Origin: CAZHGD01 sp964531735
Lineage (GTDB): Bacteria > Armatimonadota > UBA10988
Direction: 5' to 3'
Assembly: GCA_964531735.1 (NCBI GenBank)
Contig: CAZHGD010000100.1
Span: 1-27,052 of the forward strand
Length of the DNA stretch: 27,052 bases
Shown piece after piece: positions 16,214 to 25,122 of this stretch. A program made the position numbers and the translations under genes. Numbering within the stretch: the stretch's first letter is position 1; every line of letters begins with the position of its first letter. The notes under the pieces were generated by a model, which worked only from the letters and a program-made list of their open reading frames with translations, made no database searches and was not told where the DNA came from.

Positions 16214-17284
16214 ATGCAGTTGCGCATCATCCACCTGACAGGGTCGCCGTACGCGATGGGTCGCGAGTACGGCCGCGCGCTGCGCGACCAAATCCATGAG
16301 CTGGCCGAGGAGCGGCTGCGCCTGGCGCTGCACAATGCCGAGGTGGCGAGCCGGCCGACCGACCGGGCGGCGTGTCTGGCGTTGGCGGCGCGAATGCTGC
16401 CCGCGCAGGCGCGCTACGACACCGACGTGCATGCGGAGTTCATGGGCATCGCCGAAGGCGCGGGGATCGCGCCCGAACTGCTGCTCATCGGCAACGGCTA
16501 CACCGACTTCCGCGATGTGCTGATGGGCGCCGGTGAAGACGAGTGTACCATGGTCCGCACCGGCGGCGCCGCCGGCGAACCGCTGCTCTGCGCGCAGACC
16601 TGGGACATGCACACCGCCGCCGAGCGCTATGTCGTGCTGGTGCATCGGCGGCCCGAGGGCGGCCCGGCAACGCTGTCGCTGACCACCGCCGGCTGCCTCT
16701 CGCTGATCGGCCTGAACGCCGTGGGCCTGGTGGTGGGCAACACCAACCTGGTGCCCACCGATCCGCGCGTGGGTGTGGTCTACCTGGCGCTGATCCATCG
16801 TGCCCTGGCGGCCACGACCTGGGACGAGGCCATCGCGGCCATCACCGCCGCACCGCGCGCCTCGGGGCACCATTACTGGCTGGCCGCTGCCGACGGGCAG
16901 GTCGCCGGCCTCGAAACCACCGGCGGCCGCCACGAGTTGCTGCCGGCGAACGGTGACTACGCGCACACGAACCACTACCTGTCGCCTGAGCTACAGGCCC
17001 TGGCGGCACCGTTGGCCGACAACACGACCACCTACGGCCGCCTGGCACGAGCCCAGGCGTTGCTCGCGGCGTTGCCGCGTCCGGCTACGCCGTCCGCGTT
17101 GTGGTCGTTGCTCGCGGACCACGAGGGCGCCAAGCCCATCTGCGTCCACGCCGACGGCCCGAACGAAGCCAAGACCTGCGGCGCGGTAGTGCTCCAGCCC
17201 GCGACGCGCGAGCTGTGGGTGGCGGTGGGCAACCCGTGCGCCGGAGCGCCGCAGCGGGTTGCGCTGGGTGACCTGGACAGTTAG
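16214..17284 (+). CDS. C45 family / acyl-CoA:6-aminopenicillanic acid acyltransferase-like amidohydrolase
   Basis: Predicted 356 residues of the N-terminal-nucleophile (Ntn) type. It opens with LTGSPYAMGREYGRALRDQI, the conserved start of the C45/AAT group, and continues with HAEFMGIAEGAGI and LLIGNGYTD. The candidate nucleophile is C111 in EDECTMVR; family members cleave themselves before this cysteine to expose it. Further support: LLCAQTWDMHTAAERYVVLV, LIGLNAVGLVVGNTNLV, YAHTNHYLSPEL and DHEGAKPICVHAD. Bacterial members hydrolyse or transfer acyl groups on amides, but natural substrates are mostly unknown; no beta-lactam cluster is nearby. ATG 16214 is used; TTG 16208, with GGGAGGG 5 bases upstream, is a real alternative adding two residues. 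No signal peptide, so it is probably cytoplasmic. Confidence 0.85.
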   Translation: MQLRIIHLTGSPYAMGREYGRALRDQIHELAEERLRLALHNAEVASRPTDRAACLALAARMLPAQARYDTDVHAEFMGIAEGAGIAPELLLIGNGYTDFRDVLMGAGEDECTMVRTGGAAGEPLLCAQTWDMHTAAERYVVLVHRRPEGGPATLSLTTAGCLSLIGLNAVGLVVGNTNLVPTDPRVGVVYLALIHRALAATTWDEAIAAITAAPRASGHHYWLAAADGQVAGLETTGGRHELLPANGDYAHTNHYLSPELQALAAPLADNTTTYGRLARAQALLAALPRPATPSALWSLLADHEGAKPICVHADGPNEAKTCGAVVLQPATRELWVAVGNPCAGAPQRVALGDLDS

Positions 17285-17308
17285 GGCCTTTCTCAACCTC
17301 CTGGCCAT

Positions 17309-17338
17309 TTGCGATGGCTGATCGGTTTCTTGTACAGT
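17309..17338 (+). promoter_or_regulatory. Weak candidate promoter for the pilin-like gene
   Basis: TTGCGA (17309-17314, 4 of 6) and TACAGT (17333-17338, 4 of 6) are separated by 18 bp. It lies in a relatively AT-rich 108-base gap, leaving a leader of about 50 bases before the start codon. Confidence 0.3.
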
Positions 17339-17392
17339 GGCATCAGATGCGGACCATTCTCGTCGGATTCTGTGTCACACCAGGAGACCATG

Positions 17393-18079
17393 ATGCGCCA
17401 ACGTGACGGGTTCACGCTGATCGAGTTGCTGGTCGTGATCGCGATCATCGCGATCCTGGCTGCCATTCTCTTCCCCGTGTTCGCCAAGGCGCGCGAAAAG
17501 GCGCGGCAGGCGTCGTGCCTGAGCAACATCAAGCAGATGGCCATCGCGTCGATGGGCTATGTGCAGGACTACGATGAGTGCTATCCGCTGGGCTACCGGG
17601 GCAGCAGCGGTGAGTATGACCCGGTGCGGAACACCACCGTCGCGAGTGGGGCCTGGCTGGCGTGGTTCACCCAGATCTACCCGTACGTGAAGAACGTGCA
17701 GGTCTACACGTGTCCGAGCAACCGTGGGCAGGTGGACTACAGTTACAACCCCTACCTGATGCCGCGCGGCTACGCGGCGCTGACCCCGCTGGCGTTGTCA
17801 CAGGTGACCGCGTCCGCCGACACCATCATGTACTTCGACGCCAACGCCGGCGCCAGCCGCCCGTGCGGGTATCCCTGGGTGGTCAACGCGCGCACGTCAC
17901 CGGACTGCGAGGCGAAGCCGGCGGCCGACTACTTGACGTTCAAGTACGCTCGCCACAACGGCGGCTGCAACATCGCCTTCGCCGACGGGCACGGCAAGTG
18001 GTTGCAGAACAGCCAGTTCGCCTTCTACTACGGCACCACGAGCGCGCCCTATACGACGCTCTGGCTCGTTCAGCGCTGA
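17393..18079 (+). CDS. Type IV pilin/pseudopilin-like protein, DUF1559, H-x9-DG type
   Basis: Predicted 228 residues. A six-residue leader ends in glycine, followed by FTLIELLVVIAIIAILAAIL with Glu at +5, the class III signal cut and N-methylated by prepilin peptidase. FPVFAKAREKARQASCLSNIKQ continues the helix in the style common in Armatimonadota. The globular part carries YVQDYDECYPLGY, YPYVKNVQVYTCPS and near the end RHNGGCNIAFADGHGKWL, the H-x9-DG motif of this group. Genomes of this kind hold many such genes, often beside secreted enzymes; their job is unclear but they are thought to be surface or secretion-related pseudopilins. ATG 17393 is preferred to ATG 17390 because AGGAG (17382-17386) lies 6 bases before it. 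Confidence 0.92.
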   Translation: MRQRDGFTLIELLVVIAIIAILAAILFPVFAKAREKARQASCLSNIKQMAIASMGYVQDYDECYPLGYRGSSGEYDPVRNTTVASGAWLAWFTQIYPYVKNVQVYTCPSNRGQVDYSYNPYLMPRGYAALTPLALSQVTASADTIMYFDANAGASRPCGYPWVVNARTSPDCEAKPAADYLTFKYARHNGGCNIAFADGHGKWLQNSQFAFYYGTTSAPYTTLWLVQR

Positions 18080-18106
18080 GCCGTCGCGGCCACCGGACGG
18101 AGGTCG

Positions 18107-18132
18107 GGCGGCGGCACTGGCGAATCGCCGCC
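18107..18132 (+). other. Hairpin between the pilin-like and glycosidase genes
   Basis: GGCGGCG (18107-18113) pairs exactly with CGCCGCC (18126-18132) across a 12-base loop, in the 76-base gap. It may partly end the pilin transcript or shape the leader of the glycosidase mRNA. No T-tract follows. Confidence 0.35.
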
Positions 18133-18155
18133 GGAAGCCACCGGAGCCGAGACGA

Positions 18156-21100
18156 ATGGTGCTGCACCGACGACTGCTGTGCCTGGCCGTGGCCGGGTTC
18201 GTCACCGCCGCTCAGGCCGTCGAGTATGGCCCGAACCGCGTCGCCAACGACAGCTTCGAGGCTGCCGGCGCACCGGCAGAGAGCTGGGCTTGGGGGTCGG
18301 CCGACGCGGCCAAGGCCACGGCCGTTGCCGACGAGGCGGCCGCCCACAGCGGCCGGCGCAGCCTGCGCCTGCACAGCGAACTGCCGCTCAGACCACATGT
18401 CTTTGGCGGGCTGTCGCAGCGCATCGCGGGCCTGGCGCCCGGCTCCGAGTACGTCATCGCGCTGTGGGCCAAGGGCCGCGGCGTCGGCGTCTGTTGGTTC
18501 GGTGGCGGGCCCGCCTGGAGCTCGCGCGCGACGTTCCCGACCGGCACCTACGACTGGACCCGCCTGGAGTTGCGCTGGCGCGCGCCCGAGACGGTCACCG
18601 AGTACGAGCTGCGCGTCAACGTGGACAGCCAGACCGAGGCGCTGTGGATCGATGACGTCAGCTTCCGGGAAGTCGATCCGCTGGGGGTGAAGCCCCGGGT
18701 GACCGCGTTGGGCGCGAACACGTGGCGCGCGGGTTGCCTGCTGCTCGCGCCGGCCGAACCGGCTCCGCGCATCGACGGCGATCTGGCCGACTGGCCGGCC
18801 GCCGCGCGGCCGTTACGGCTGCCGCAGGAGGCCGGTGTGGTCGCCCTCGAGCGGCAGGGCGACGACGACCTGAGCGTGGCGCTGCGACTCGCCGTCGACA
18901 GCCGCTGCCTCTATGTGGGCCTGACCGTGCGCGACAACGTACACTGGGCGCCGCCGGGCGCACCGGCCTGGACGAACGACAGCGTGCAAGTGTCGTTCGA
19001 CCCGCAGCGCGAGCGCACGCCCGGCGGGTATGGCCCGCGTGACAGCGAGTACAGCTTAATGCTCGGCAACGACGGCCGCGCCGAGGTGCAGTGTTGGCAG
19101 GCGCCGCAGGGGCTGGGCGACCAAAGCCGCAGCATCGCGTTCGCCGCCAAACGGACCGGGCAAACCACCGTCTACGAAGCCGCCGTGCCGTGGACAGCCA
19201 TCGGCGTGCGCACCGGCGACGGCGGCCCGGCGTTGGGCCTCAATGTACTCGTGAACGACAACGATGGTCAGGGACGCCGGGGCTACCTCGAACTGACCCC
19301 GGGCATCGGCAAGACCAAGGATCCGTCGGCCTACCTGCTGGCGCTGAGTGCGGCGCCGGGCAGTGTGGCGGTGCAGCCGAGCCGCCCGCATGCCGACCGT
19401 GACGACGCGGTCGACCTGACTGCGGTGGTGGTCCTCGGCCCGCCGCTGCCGGCCGCCGCCGTTGTGGAACTGGCCGCCGTGGACGGTGGCGGCCAGGCCA
19501 GGCCGTTGGCCAGCGCACCGCTGGCGGCGGGCACCGGTGGCGTGGTGCAGGTGGCCTGCCGCCTGCCGGCGGGCACCTTGCCGCTGACCTGTACCCAGGT
19601 GCGCGTCCGTGTGGTGCAGTCGGGTGGGCAACTCGTGGCGTCGGGCGCGGCACCGTTGCTGGTGCGCGACCTGAAGCAGCGGCTGGGCCGCCAGGTGGCC
19701 GCCCTGCGCGACCGGGCCGCCGCGGTGCAGCGGCTGGCCGAACAGGCCGAAGCGCAGGGCCTCGCCACCGACTACGAGCGCGTCGGACTGACGACGGCGC
19801 AGGAGTTCATGGACTACGCGCTGGACGACCTGGCGCACGACCGCGCGGCCCGCGCGGAGCACGTGGTGGCCGTGATCGAGGCGACGCTGAGCGCGACCGA
19901 GCGCACCTTGCGGGCCTACCTGGCGGGTGAGGCCAAGCCGCTCTTGGTGCCGCGGTACCAGACCGGTCGGGTCGAGGTGCGGGACGGCGCGTTCTGGGCC
20001 GACACCGTGGTGCCGAGCACCGGCCGGCGCGAACGGCGACCCGTGTTCTTCATCGGCTACGGGCACTTCGGCTCGGTGGTGCGCGACCTGCCGAAGCTGC
20101 CGCGGCTGGGCGCCAACCTCATCCAGATCGAGTGCGGCCCGAGTTCCACGCAGCCGGCCGAGGGCGTCGTCACCGACCGGCCGGTGCGCGAGTTCATCGG
20201 CAAGGCGCTCGCGCTGGGTGAGCAGCACCACGTGATGGTGGTCTACCTGGCGTCGCCCCACTACTTCCCCGGCTGGGCGCTGGCGAAGTGGCCCGAGCTG
20301 ACCAAGGGCGGCGGCGGGTTCTTCGGCCTGGCCGTCGACGCGCCGCAGGCGCGACGGATCTTCCGGACGCACCTGGCCACCTCGCTGGCGGCCATCCAGG
20401 CCAGCCCGGCGCTGCACAGCGTCTGCCTGAGCAACGAACCGACGTTCACCAACTGGCAACAGGACCCGTTCCGGCGCGCCGCGTTCACCGAGTGGCTGGC
20501 CCAGCGCTTCGGCACCATCGAGCGCCTCAACACGGCCTGGGGTACGCGTTACGCCGCCTTCGCCGAGGTGCCCATCCGGCCGACCGACGGTCTGCCCGGC
20601 GAAGACGCCATGACGCCGCTGCGCTACGAGATGGCGCGATTCAACATGCAGGCGTTCTCGCAGTACCACCGGGCCATGTCCGACGTGGTGCACGCCACGC
20701 GGCCGGGCACCTGGACGCACGCCAAGGTGATGTGTGTGCCGGCCGACCGGCAGAACCTGGCCTGGGGCTGCGATCCCGAGCAGTTCGCGGCCCTGGGCGA
20801 TCTGAACGGCAACGACTGCTGGAACATGTTCGCCGGCTACGGTGACCAGTACGCCGCGGCCTGGATGGCGCAGAACGTCTACTACGACTTGCAGTGGTCG
20901 CTGCGCCAGGTGCCGGTGAGCAACACCGAGGACCATATCATCCTCGACCGCGAACAGCGCCTGATCCCGCCGCGACACACCGACTTCGCGCTCTGGCAAG
21001 GCGCCGTACACGGCCGCGGGGCCAGCACCGTCTGGGTCTGGGAGCGCACCTACGACCGCACGCATGACTTCGAAGGCAGCATTCTGCACCGGCCCGAGAA

Positions 21101-21821
21101 TGTCATGGCGGTCGGCCGGGTGGGCCTCGACCTGCAACGCCTGGCACCCGAGGTGGTGCGGCTGCAGCAGGCGCGCGCGCCGATCGCCATCCTCTACAGC
21201 CTGACCGCGCAGCTCTGGTCGGAGCGGGCGCACGCGGCGATGCTGACCGCCTATGAAGCCCTGAACGCCTGCGGCGTGCCGGTGCGGTTCGTCTCGGAGC
21301 AGCAGGCCGCGGGCGGGCGGCTGAAGGACTTCGCGGCGGTCATCGCGCCGGCGGTGCGGCACGCGCCCGACGCGCTGGTCGGCTCCGTGACCGAGTACTG
21401 CCGCGGTGGCGGCCAGCTCTGGGTGGTGGGCGACGAGCCGCCGTTCACCCGCGACGAGTGCAACCGGCCGCGCCAGGTGAGCCTGCCGGCCGGTACGGTG
21501 CGGCGCTTCCCCGGTCGGCTGGGTCCGCAGGAGCTGTGGCGGATGTTCCTGCTGCAACTCCATCGCCAGCGGCTGCGCGGTCCGGTGACGGTCAGCGGGC
21601 CGAACGGCGCGGCGCCCTGGGCGGTCGAGTACCGCGCGGTGCCGGAGTCGGGTGGGGCACTGGTGGCCATTGCCAACCTGTGGGGCCGGTCGCAGACGGT
21701 GCGGCTGTCGCTCGGCGGTCAGGCGGCCACGCGCCTTACCGATCTGCGCGCGGCCACCGAGATCCAGGGCGACGAGCTGACGCTCCAGCCGTTGGAGGCG
21801 ACGTTGCTCCGCGTCGAGTAG
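18156..21821 (+). CDS. Large secreted GH42-like glycoside hydrolase with N-terminal binding modules
   Basis: Predicted 1221 residues. A signal peptide (LLCLAVAGFVTAAQA) is cut near residue 21. Residues 22-170 form a CBM4/9-type jelly roll (NDSFEAAGAPAESWAW, GLSQRIAGLAPGSEYVIALW, LWIDDVSF). Residues 200-395 resemble a CBM9-like domain (PRIDGDLADWPAA, LYVGLTVRDN, DSVQVSFDP). From about 628 comes a beta-galactosidase-like TIM barrel: VFFIGYGHFGSV, MVVYLASPHYFPGWALAKWP, SVCLSNEPTFTNWQQDPFRR with acid/base E761 in NEP, then FTEWLAQRFGTIERLNTAWG, and VPVSNTEDHI with nucleophile candidate E925. Residues 1000-1120 match the GH42 trimerisation-like domain. The overall build fits clan GH-A, nearest GH42; beta-galactosidase activity itself is inferred. 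SD is weak (GGAG, about 8 bases before ATG). Confidence 0.83.
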   Translation: MVLHRRLLCLAVAGFVTAAQAVEYGPNRVANDSFEAAGAPAESWAWGSADAAKATAVADEAAAHSGRRSLRLHSELPLRPHVFGGLSQRIAGLAPGSEYVIALWAKGRGVGVCWFGGGPAWSSRATFPTGTYDWTRLELRWRAPETVTEYELRVNVDSQTEALWIDDVSFREVDPLGVKPRVTALGANTWRAGCLLLAPAEPAPRIDGDLADWPAAARPLRLPQEAGVVALERQGDDDLSVALRLAVDSRCLYVGLTVRDNVHWAPPGAPAWTNDSVQVSFDPQRERTPGGYGPRDSEYSLMLGNDGRAEVQCWQAPQGLGDQSRSIAFAAKRTGQTTVYEAAVPWTAIGVRTGDGGPALGLNVLVNDNDGQGRRGYLELTPGIGKTKDPSAYLLALSAAPGSVAVQPSRPHADRDDAVDLTAVVVLGPPLPAAAVVELAAVDGGGQARPLASAPLAAGTGGVVQVACRLPAGTLPLTCTQVRVRVVQSGGQLVASGAAPLLVRDLKQRLGRQVAALRDRAAAVQRLAEQAEAQGLATDYERVGLTTAQEFMDYALDDLAHDRAARAEHVVAVIEATLSATERTLRAYLAGEAKPLLVPRYQTGRVEVRDGAFWADTVVPSTGRRERRPVFFIGYGHFGSVVRDLPKLPRLGANLIQIECGPSSTQPAEGVVTDRPVREFIGKALALGEQHHVMVVYLASPHYFPGWALAKWPELTKGGGGFFGLAVDAPQARRIFRTHLATSLAAIQASPALHSVCLSNEPTFTNWQQDPFRRAAFTEWLAQRFGTIERLNTAWGTRYAAFAEVPIRPTDGLPGEDAMTPLRYEMARFNMQAFSQYHRAMSDVVHATRPGTWTHAKVMCVPADRQNLAWGCDPEQFAALGDLNGNDCWNMFAGYGDQYAAAWMAQNVYYDLQWSLRQVPVSNTEDHIILDREQRLIPPRHTDFALWQGAVHGRGASTVWVWERTYDRTHDFEGSILHRPENVMAVGRVGLDLQRLAPEVVRLQQARAPIAILYSLTAQLWSERAHAAMLTAYEALNACGVPVRFVSEQQAAGGRLKDFAAVIAPAVRHAPDALVGSVTEYCRGGGQLWVVGDEPPFTRDECNRPRQVSLPAGTVRRFPGRLGPQELWRMFLLQLHRQRLRGPVTVSGPNGAAPWAVEYRAVPESGGALVAIANLWGRSQTVRLSLGGQAATRLTDLRAATEIQGDELTLQPLEATLLRVE

Positions 21822-21835
21822 GCGCGCCCTACTCG
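21815..21835. terminator. Compact hairpin over both convergent stop codons, likely shared bidirectional terminator
   Basis: CGAGTAGG (21815-21822) and CCTACTCG (21828-21835) are perfect reverse complements with a five-base loop. Each arm contains the TAG stop of one of the two convergent glycosidase genes (21819-21821 plus strand, 21829-21831 minus strand), only 7 bases apart. It would form on both transcripts. There is no clear T-tract, so it may act by stem stability or Rho. Confidence 0.55.
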
Positions 21836-24800
21836 CGGACCGGCAGTCGCTCCGGCGGCAGCACCAGCACTCGTACGCCGACGGCGGGCTGGGCTTCGCC
21901 TTCGGCGCCAAAGTGCAGGCGATGGCGGCCCGGCGCCAGTGGCGGCAGGACCAGCGGCGGCAGCGTCTGGTGGCGGCCGGGCGTGGCCAGACGCGTCGGC
22001 TCACCCGGCCAGGCGAACAGCCAGGCGGTGCCTTGGCAGGTCACCGGCCAACTGAGCTTGGTGTCGTCGACGGTCAGCGACGGGTGCCGCAGTTCGGCGG
22101 TGTCGAGCGCCGGCAGCGAGCGGATGCCGGCGATGCCGCAGGCGACGGTCGATGTGGCCGGCAGGCCGTTGTAGTAGAAGATGAGCCGCGAGATGCGGCT
22201 CCAGTCGAGCGTGCGCCAGATGGCTGCCGTCGCGCGGGGCAACTGGATGTAGCGCCAGCCGACGAAGTCGTTGGTCAGGTACCAGTCGGCCGCGCCGACC
22301 TCGTCACGCGGCTGTAGCTTGAACTGCCCGCCCTTGCCGTCGCCGCGCAGCCAGAAGCCGATGCCCTGGTGCTTCGACAGGTCGAGCGGCGGGTCGAGCT
22401 TGCGCGCCATGGCCGACCAGCCGCCGTCCTTGGCCAGCGTGCTGGTGGCGCTGTACAGGGCGTAGCGGCCGCCGCCGGGCGCGCCGTCGAGGAGTTCGAG
22501 GCGCTGCGTCACACCTTCGTGCGTCATGCCGGCCTTGCCCGTCCCAATGACCATCTCGTCGAGCTTGCCATCGTCGCCCTGGTACGGCCTTAGGCTGCGG
22601 AAGTCCTCCAGCAGCACCGATTGCGGTGAGCGGTACGACGGTCCTGGCCGCGCCCAGCGGTCGAGCGCGGTCACCTCGAAGGCCAACTGGCTCCCGGGCT
22701 CCTTGATCTCCACCGACCAGTCGGCGGTGGTGGCCGTGTCCACTACATCGTGCCGTGGCTCGTAGAGCACCCGTTGGAGGTGCGCTCCTGCGCCCTCGCC
22801 GACCAGGCGGTACTCGCGGCGGCCGGGCTCCTGCAGCACGGCTTGCGTCTTCAGCGGCGCCGGGCCGGCCGACCGGGCGCGCTCGTAGGCGGCCACGCGA
22901 TCGGCCAAGACGCCGAGGAACGCGTGGCGCCGCAGCATGTCGGGCGAGATGCCGATGGACACCGAGGCGTCGTAGCCGACGGCCTTGTTGAGGATATACT
23001 CGAACTCATCGAGCGAGTGGCTGTTGTCGAGAATGGAGTACCAGCCGATGTCGACCGGGATGAGGTTGTCGCGGTACCACTTGAACGCCGGCCGACGCTC
23101 GTCGAGGTAGCCCTTCAGGTCGCCGTGGCCATCGGCCGAGGCCAGTCGCGAGTGGATGTGCCAGGAGTAGTGGGACATGCTGCTGCCCTGGCAGACCGTG
23201 TCCTTGTTCTTCAGGCGTGAGTAGAAGGCGTGGTGCAGCTTGGCGTTGTAGTACCAGTGGTCGCCCTGAAGCTGCTCCGAGCCGTCCCAGTAGACCATGT
23301 CGGCCTGGCAGGCGTTGAGCACGCGGGTGACGTGGTCGGCGATCTCATCGAGGATGGACGTGTCCATGTCGTACAGGTAGTAGCCGTACGACCGCATCAT
23401 ATGGGCCACGCGAGCGCCTTTGCCGTGTGCGGCGGCGGCGGTCCCGTGGTACGCCCGCGTGCAGCCCTTGAGCCCGTAGGGCGGCTCGAGCGAGGTTGTG
23501 GTGTAGTGGATCAGCTCGTCGCCGAGCTGGACCACGGCGCCGCTGCCGAGGTAGTCCACATCCTTGGCCGGGAAGTCCTTCGGCGGCGCCGCCAGCGGGA
23601 TGAAGGTGGCCTTGTCATCGAGTTCGCCGGCCAGCTCGCCGAAGGCGTCGCGCATCAGCCGCGGGTCGGGCTTGGGCGCGATGTAGGCGTCGGGCGGATA
23701 GATGCCGGCGCCCAGGTAGTGGAAGCCGACGTGGATCCCGGCCCGATGGATCTTGTCGCAGGCCTCGCGCAGGCTGTCGAGGCCGCGCGGCCAGGCTTTG
23801 GTGTCGATGGTGTAGTGCCCGGTGGTACACCAGGTGTTGACGGTCTGGAAGATGAGAATGGTGTCGAACCGTCCGCGCTGCGCGAAGCGGATGACCTCGT
23901 CGACATCGTTCTCGGTCAGGTACAGCGCCAGCAGGTAGGGGCGGCGCACGCGCGGCGAGCGCTTGCCCCAGGTCGCGTCGGGCTGCGGGCAGGGCAGGCC
24001 CGCGGCGCGCTCGAAGCGCTCGATGGTGCGCTCGAACTCCGCGCGTGGACAGGCGATCAGGCCGACGCCCGCCGGCTGTATGCCGTGCCGCCGGTAGCTC
24101 TGCGCGACGAGCTGCGCGGCACTCGAGGGCGGCGTCCACAGCGGCGACTGCTCGTCTTCGAAGCCCGCCAGCGGGATGGTCCGCTCGTTGGCGCCCTGGC
24201 CCACCACCGCCTCGATGCCGTCAATCACCGTCGAGACGGTCTTCCGGCTGGGCACGTTGTTGTAGTACAGGTCGACCGAGGTGACGCGGTCGTAGTGGAG
24301 CGTGTCGTAGGACGGCTTGCCCAGGCTGACCTGGCGCCAGCCGGTGAAGTTCAGCACCACGTGCGTGTCGCGGGCGCCGTTGTCCTGGTCGCGAAGCTGG
24401 ATCTTCAGCACCGCGCCGCTGCCGTCGCCATGGACCCAGGCGCGGATGGTGTGTAGCCCGGTCAGGTCGGTCGGCCGCGGGAGCGGCTGGCGTCCGGCGC
24501 TCCAGCCGTTGTTGTCGTCGCGCAGGCTGCTGGCGTTGAACCGCACCGCCGCGCGACCTTCCTTGACCGGCTCGGTGACGCGGAGGAACCGGTGCGAGCA
24601 GAGCTGGTTGTCGCTGTGCAGCGCCACGGCGCCGAGGTAGGTGGCGTGGACATTGATGTCGGTGGCCATCACGGCACAGGCGAAGCGGTCGTCGTACCAG
24701 CCGTTGAGTTGCCCGGCGAGCGTGCCGCCGGCGCGCACCGGCAGCGCAAACAGCCGTAGCCGCCGGAGCGTGCCGGTGACCTTGACGGCCGCCACGCGCA

Positions 24801-25098
24801 GCACGGCAAAGCCGCTGTCGCCCGCCAGCGTGAACTGCACCGTGCCGCGCTCGCCGAAGCGCACGTCCAGGCCCTGGTTGGTGCGCGTGACGGCGGTGGC
24901 CGGCTGCGTGCCTTGCTCGGTCTCGATCTCGAACGCGGGTGCCCCGCCGGGCGCGGCATAGTTCGTGCCGCCCATCTCCAGGGCGGTGACGCGGCCCTGG
25001 TCGTCCATGGTCAAGGTGGCCTGGCCGAACGGCACGGTGACGGCGGCGAGGCAAGGCGGACAGAGGCAGAGCAGAGCGAACAGGGCGCGAGCGGACAT
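21829..25098 (-). CDS. Very large secreted TIM-barrel glycosidase-like protein with two CIA30/CBM11-like modules
   Basis: Predicted 1089 residues. Signal peptide ALFALLCLCPPCLA is cut near residue 18. Residues 20-165 are a beta-sandwich. Residues 180-300 form a galactose-binding-like module (FNASSLRDDNNGWSAG, TIRAWVHGDGSGAVLKIQLR, LNFTGWRQVSL); a related copy lies at about 825-1000 (SKHQGIGFWLRGDGKGGQFK, LTNDFVGWRYIQLPR). Between them (about 385-730) is a TIM-barrel-like region: YLLALYLTENDVDEVIRFAQ, RFDTILIFQT, GIHVGFHYLGAGIYP, ADMVYWDGSEQLQG with carboxylates D605 and E608 as catalytic candidates. Residues 514-565 are an insert resembling the widespread GxVxLGDELIxYT ... GCTRxYxGTxAAxH beta motif. 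No known glycosidase family could be assigned by eye. GGGAG lies 7 bases before ATG, inside a hairpin. Confidence 0.75.
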   Translation of the reverse strand: MSARALFALLCLCPPCLAAVTVPFGQATLTMDDQGRVTALEMGGTNYAAPGGAPAFEIETEQGTQPATAVTRTNQGLDVRFGERGTVQFTLAGDSGFAVLRVAAVKVTGTLRRLRLFALPVRAGGTLAGQLNGWYDDRFACAVMATDINVHATYLGAVALHSDNQLCSHRFLRVTEPVKEGRAAVRFNASSLRDDNNGWSAGRQPLPRPTDLTGLHTIRAWVHGDGSGAVLKIQLRDQDNGARDTHVVLNFTGWRQVSLGKPSYDTLHYDRVTSVDLYYNNVPSRKTVSTVIDGIEAVVGQGANERTIPLAGFEDEQSPLWTPPSSAAQLVAQSYRRHGIQPAGVGLIACPRAEFERTIERFERAAGLPCPQPDATWGKRSPRVRRPYLLALYLTENDVDEVIRFAQRGRFDTILIFQTVNTWCTTGHYTIDTKAWPRGLDSLREACDKIHRAGIHVGFHYLGAGIYPPDAYIAPKPDPRLMRDAFGELAGELDDKATFIPLAAPPKDFPAKDVDYLGSGAVVQLGDELIHYTTTSLEPPYGLKGCTRAYHGTAAAAHGKGARVAHMMRSYGYYLYDMDTSILDEIADHVTRVLNACQADMVYWDGSEQLQGDHWYYNAKLHHAFYSRLKNKDTVCQGSSMSHYSWHIHSRLASADGHGDLKGYLDERRPAFKWYRDNLIPVDIGWYSILDNSHSLDEFEYILNKAVGYDASVSIGISPDMLRRHAFLGVLADRVAAYERARSAGPAPLKTQAVLQEPGRREYRLVGEGAGAHLQRVLYEPRHDVVDTATTADWSVEIKEPGSQLAFEVTALDRWARPGPSYRSPQSVLLEDFRSLRPYQGDDGKLDEMVIGTGKAGMTHEGVTQRLELLDGAPGGGRYALYSATSTLAKDGGWSAMARKLDPPLDLSKHQGIGFWLRGDGKGGQFKLQPRDEVGAADWYLTNDFVGWRYIQLPRATAAIWRTLDWSRISRLIFYYNGLPATSTVACGIAGIRSLPALDTAELRHPSLTVDDTKLSWPVTCQGTAWLFAWPGEPTRLATPGRHQTLPPLVLPPLAPGRHRLHFGAEGEAQPAVGVRVLVLPPERLPVRE

Positions 25099-25104
25099 AG
25101 GGAG

Positions 25105-25122
25105 GCTCCCGGCGCTGGGAGC
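25105..25122 (-). promoter_or_regulatory. Hairpin enclosing the ribosome binding site of the 1089-residue gene
   Basis: On the minus strand GCTCCC-AGCGCC-GGGAGC can fold into a 6-bp stem, and its 3' arm contains the SD sequence GGGAG. CTCCC just downstream offers an alternative partner. The gap from the DUF3226 stop is only 27 bases, so the hairpin could limit translation of the glycosidase-like gene on read-through from the upstream pair. Confidence 0.35.
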
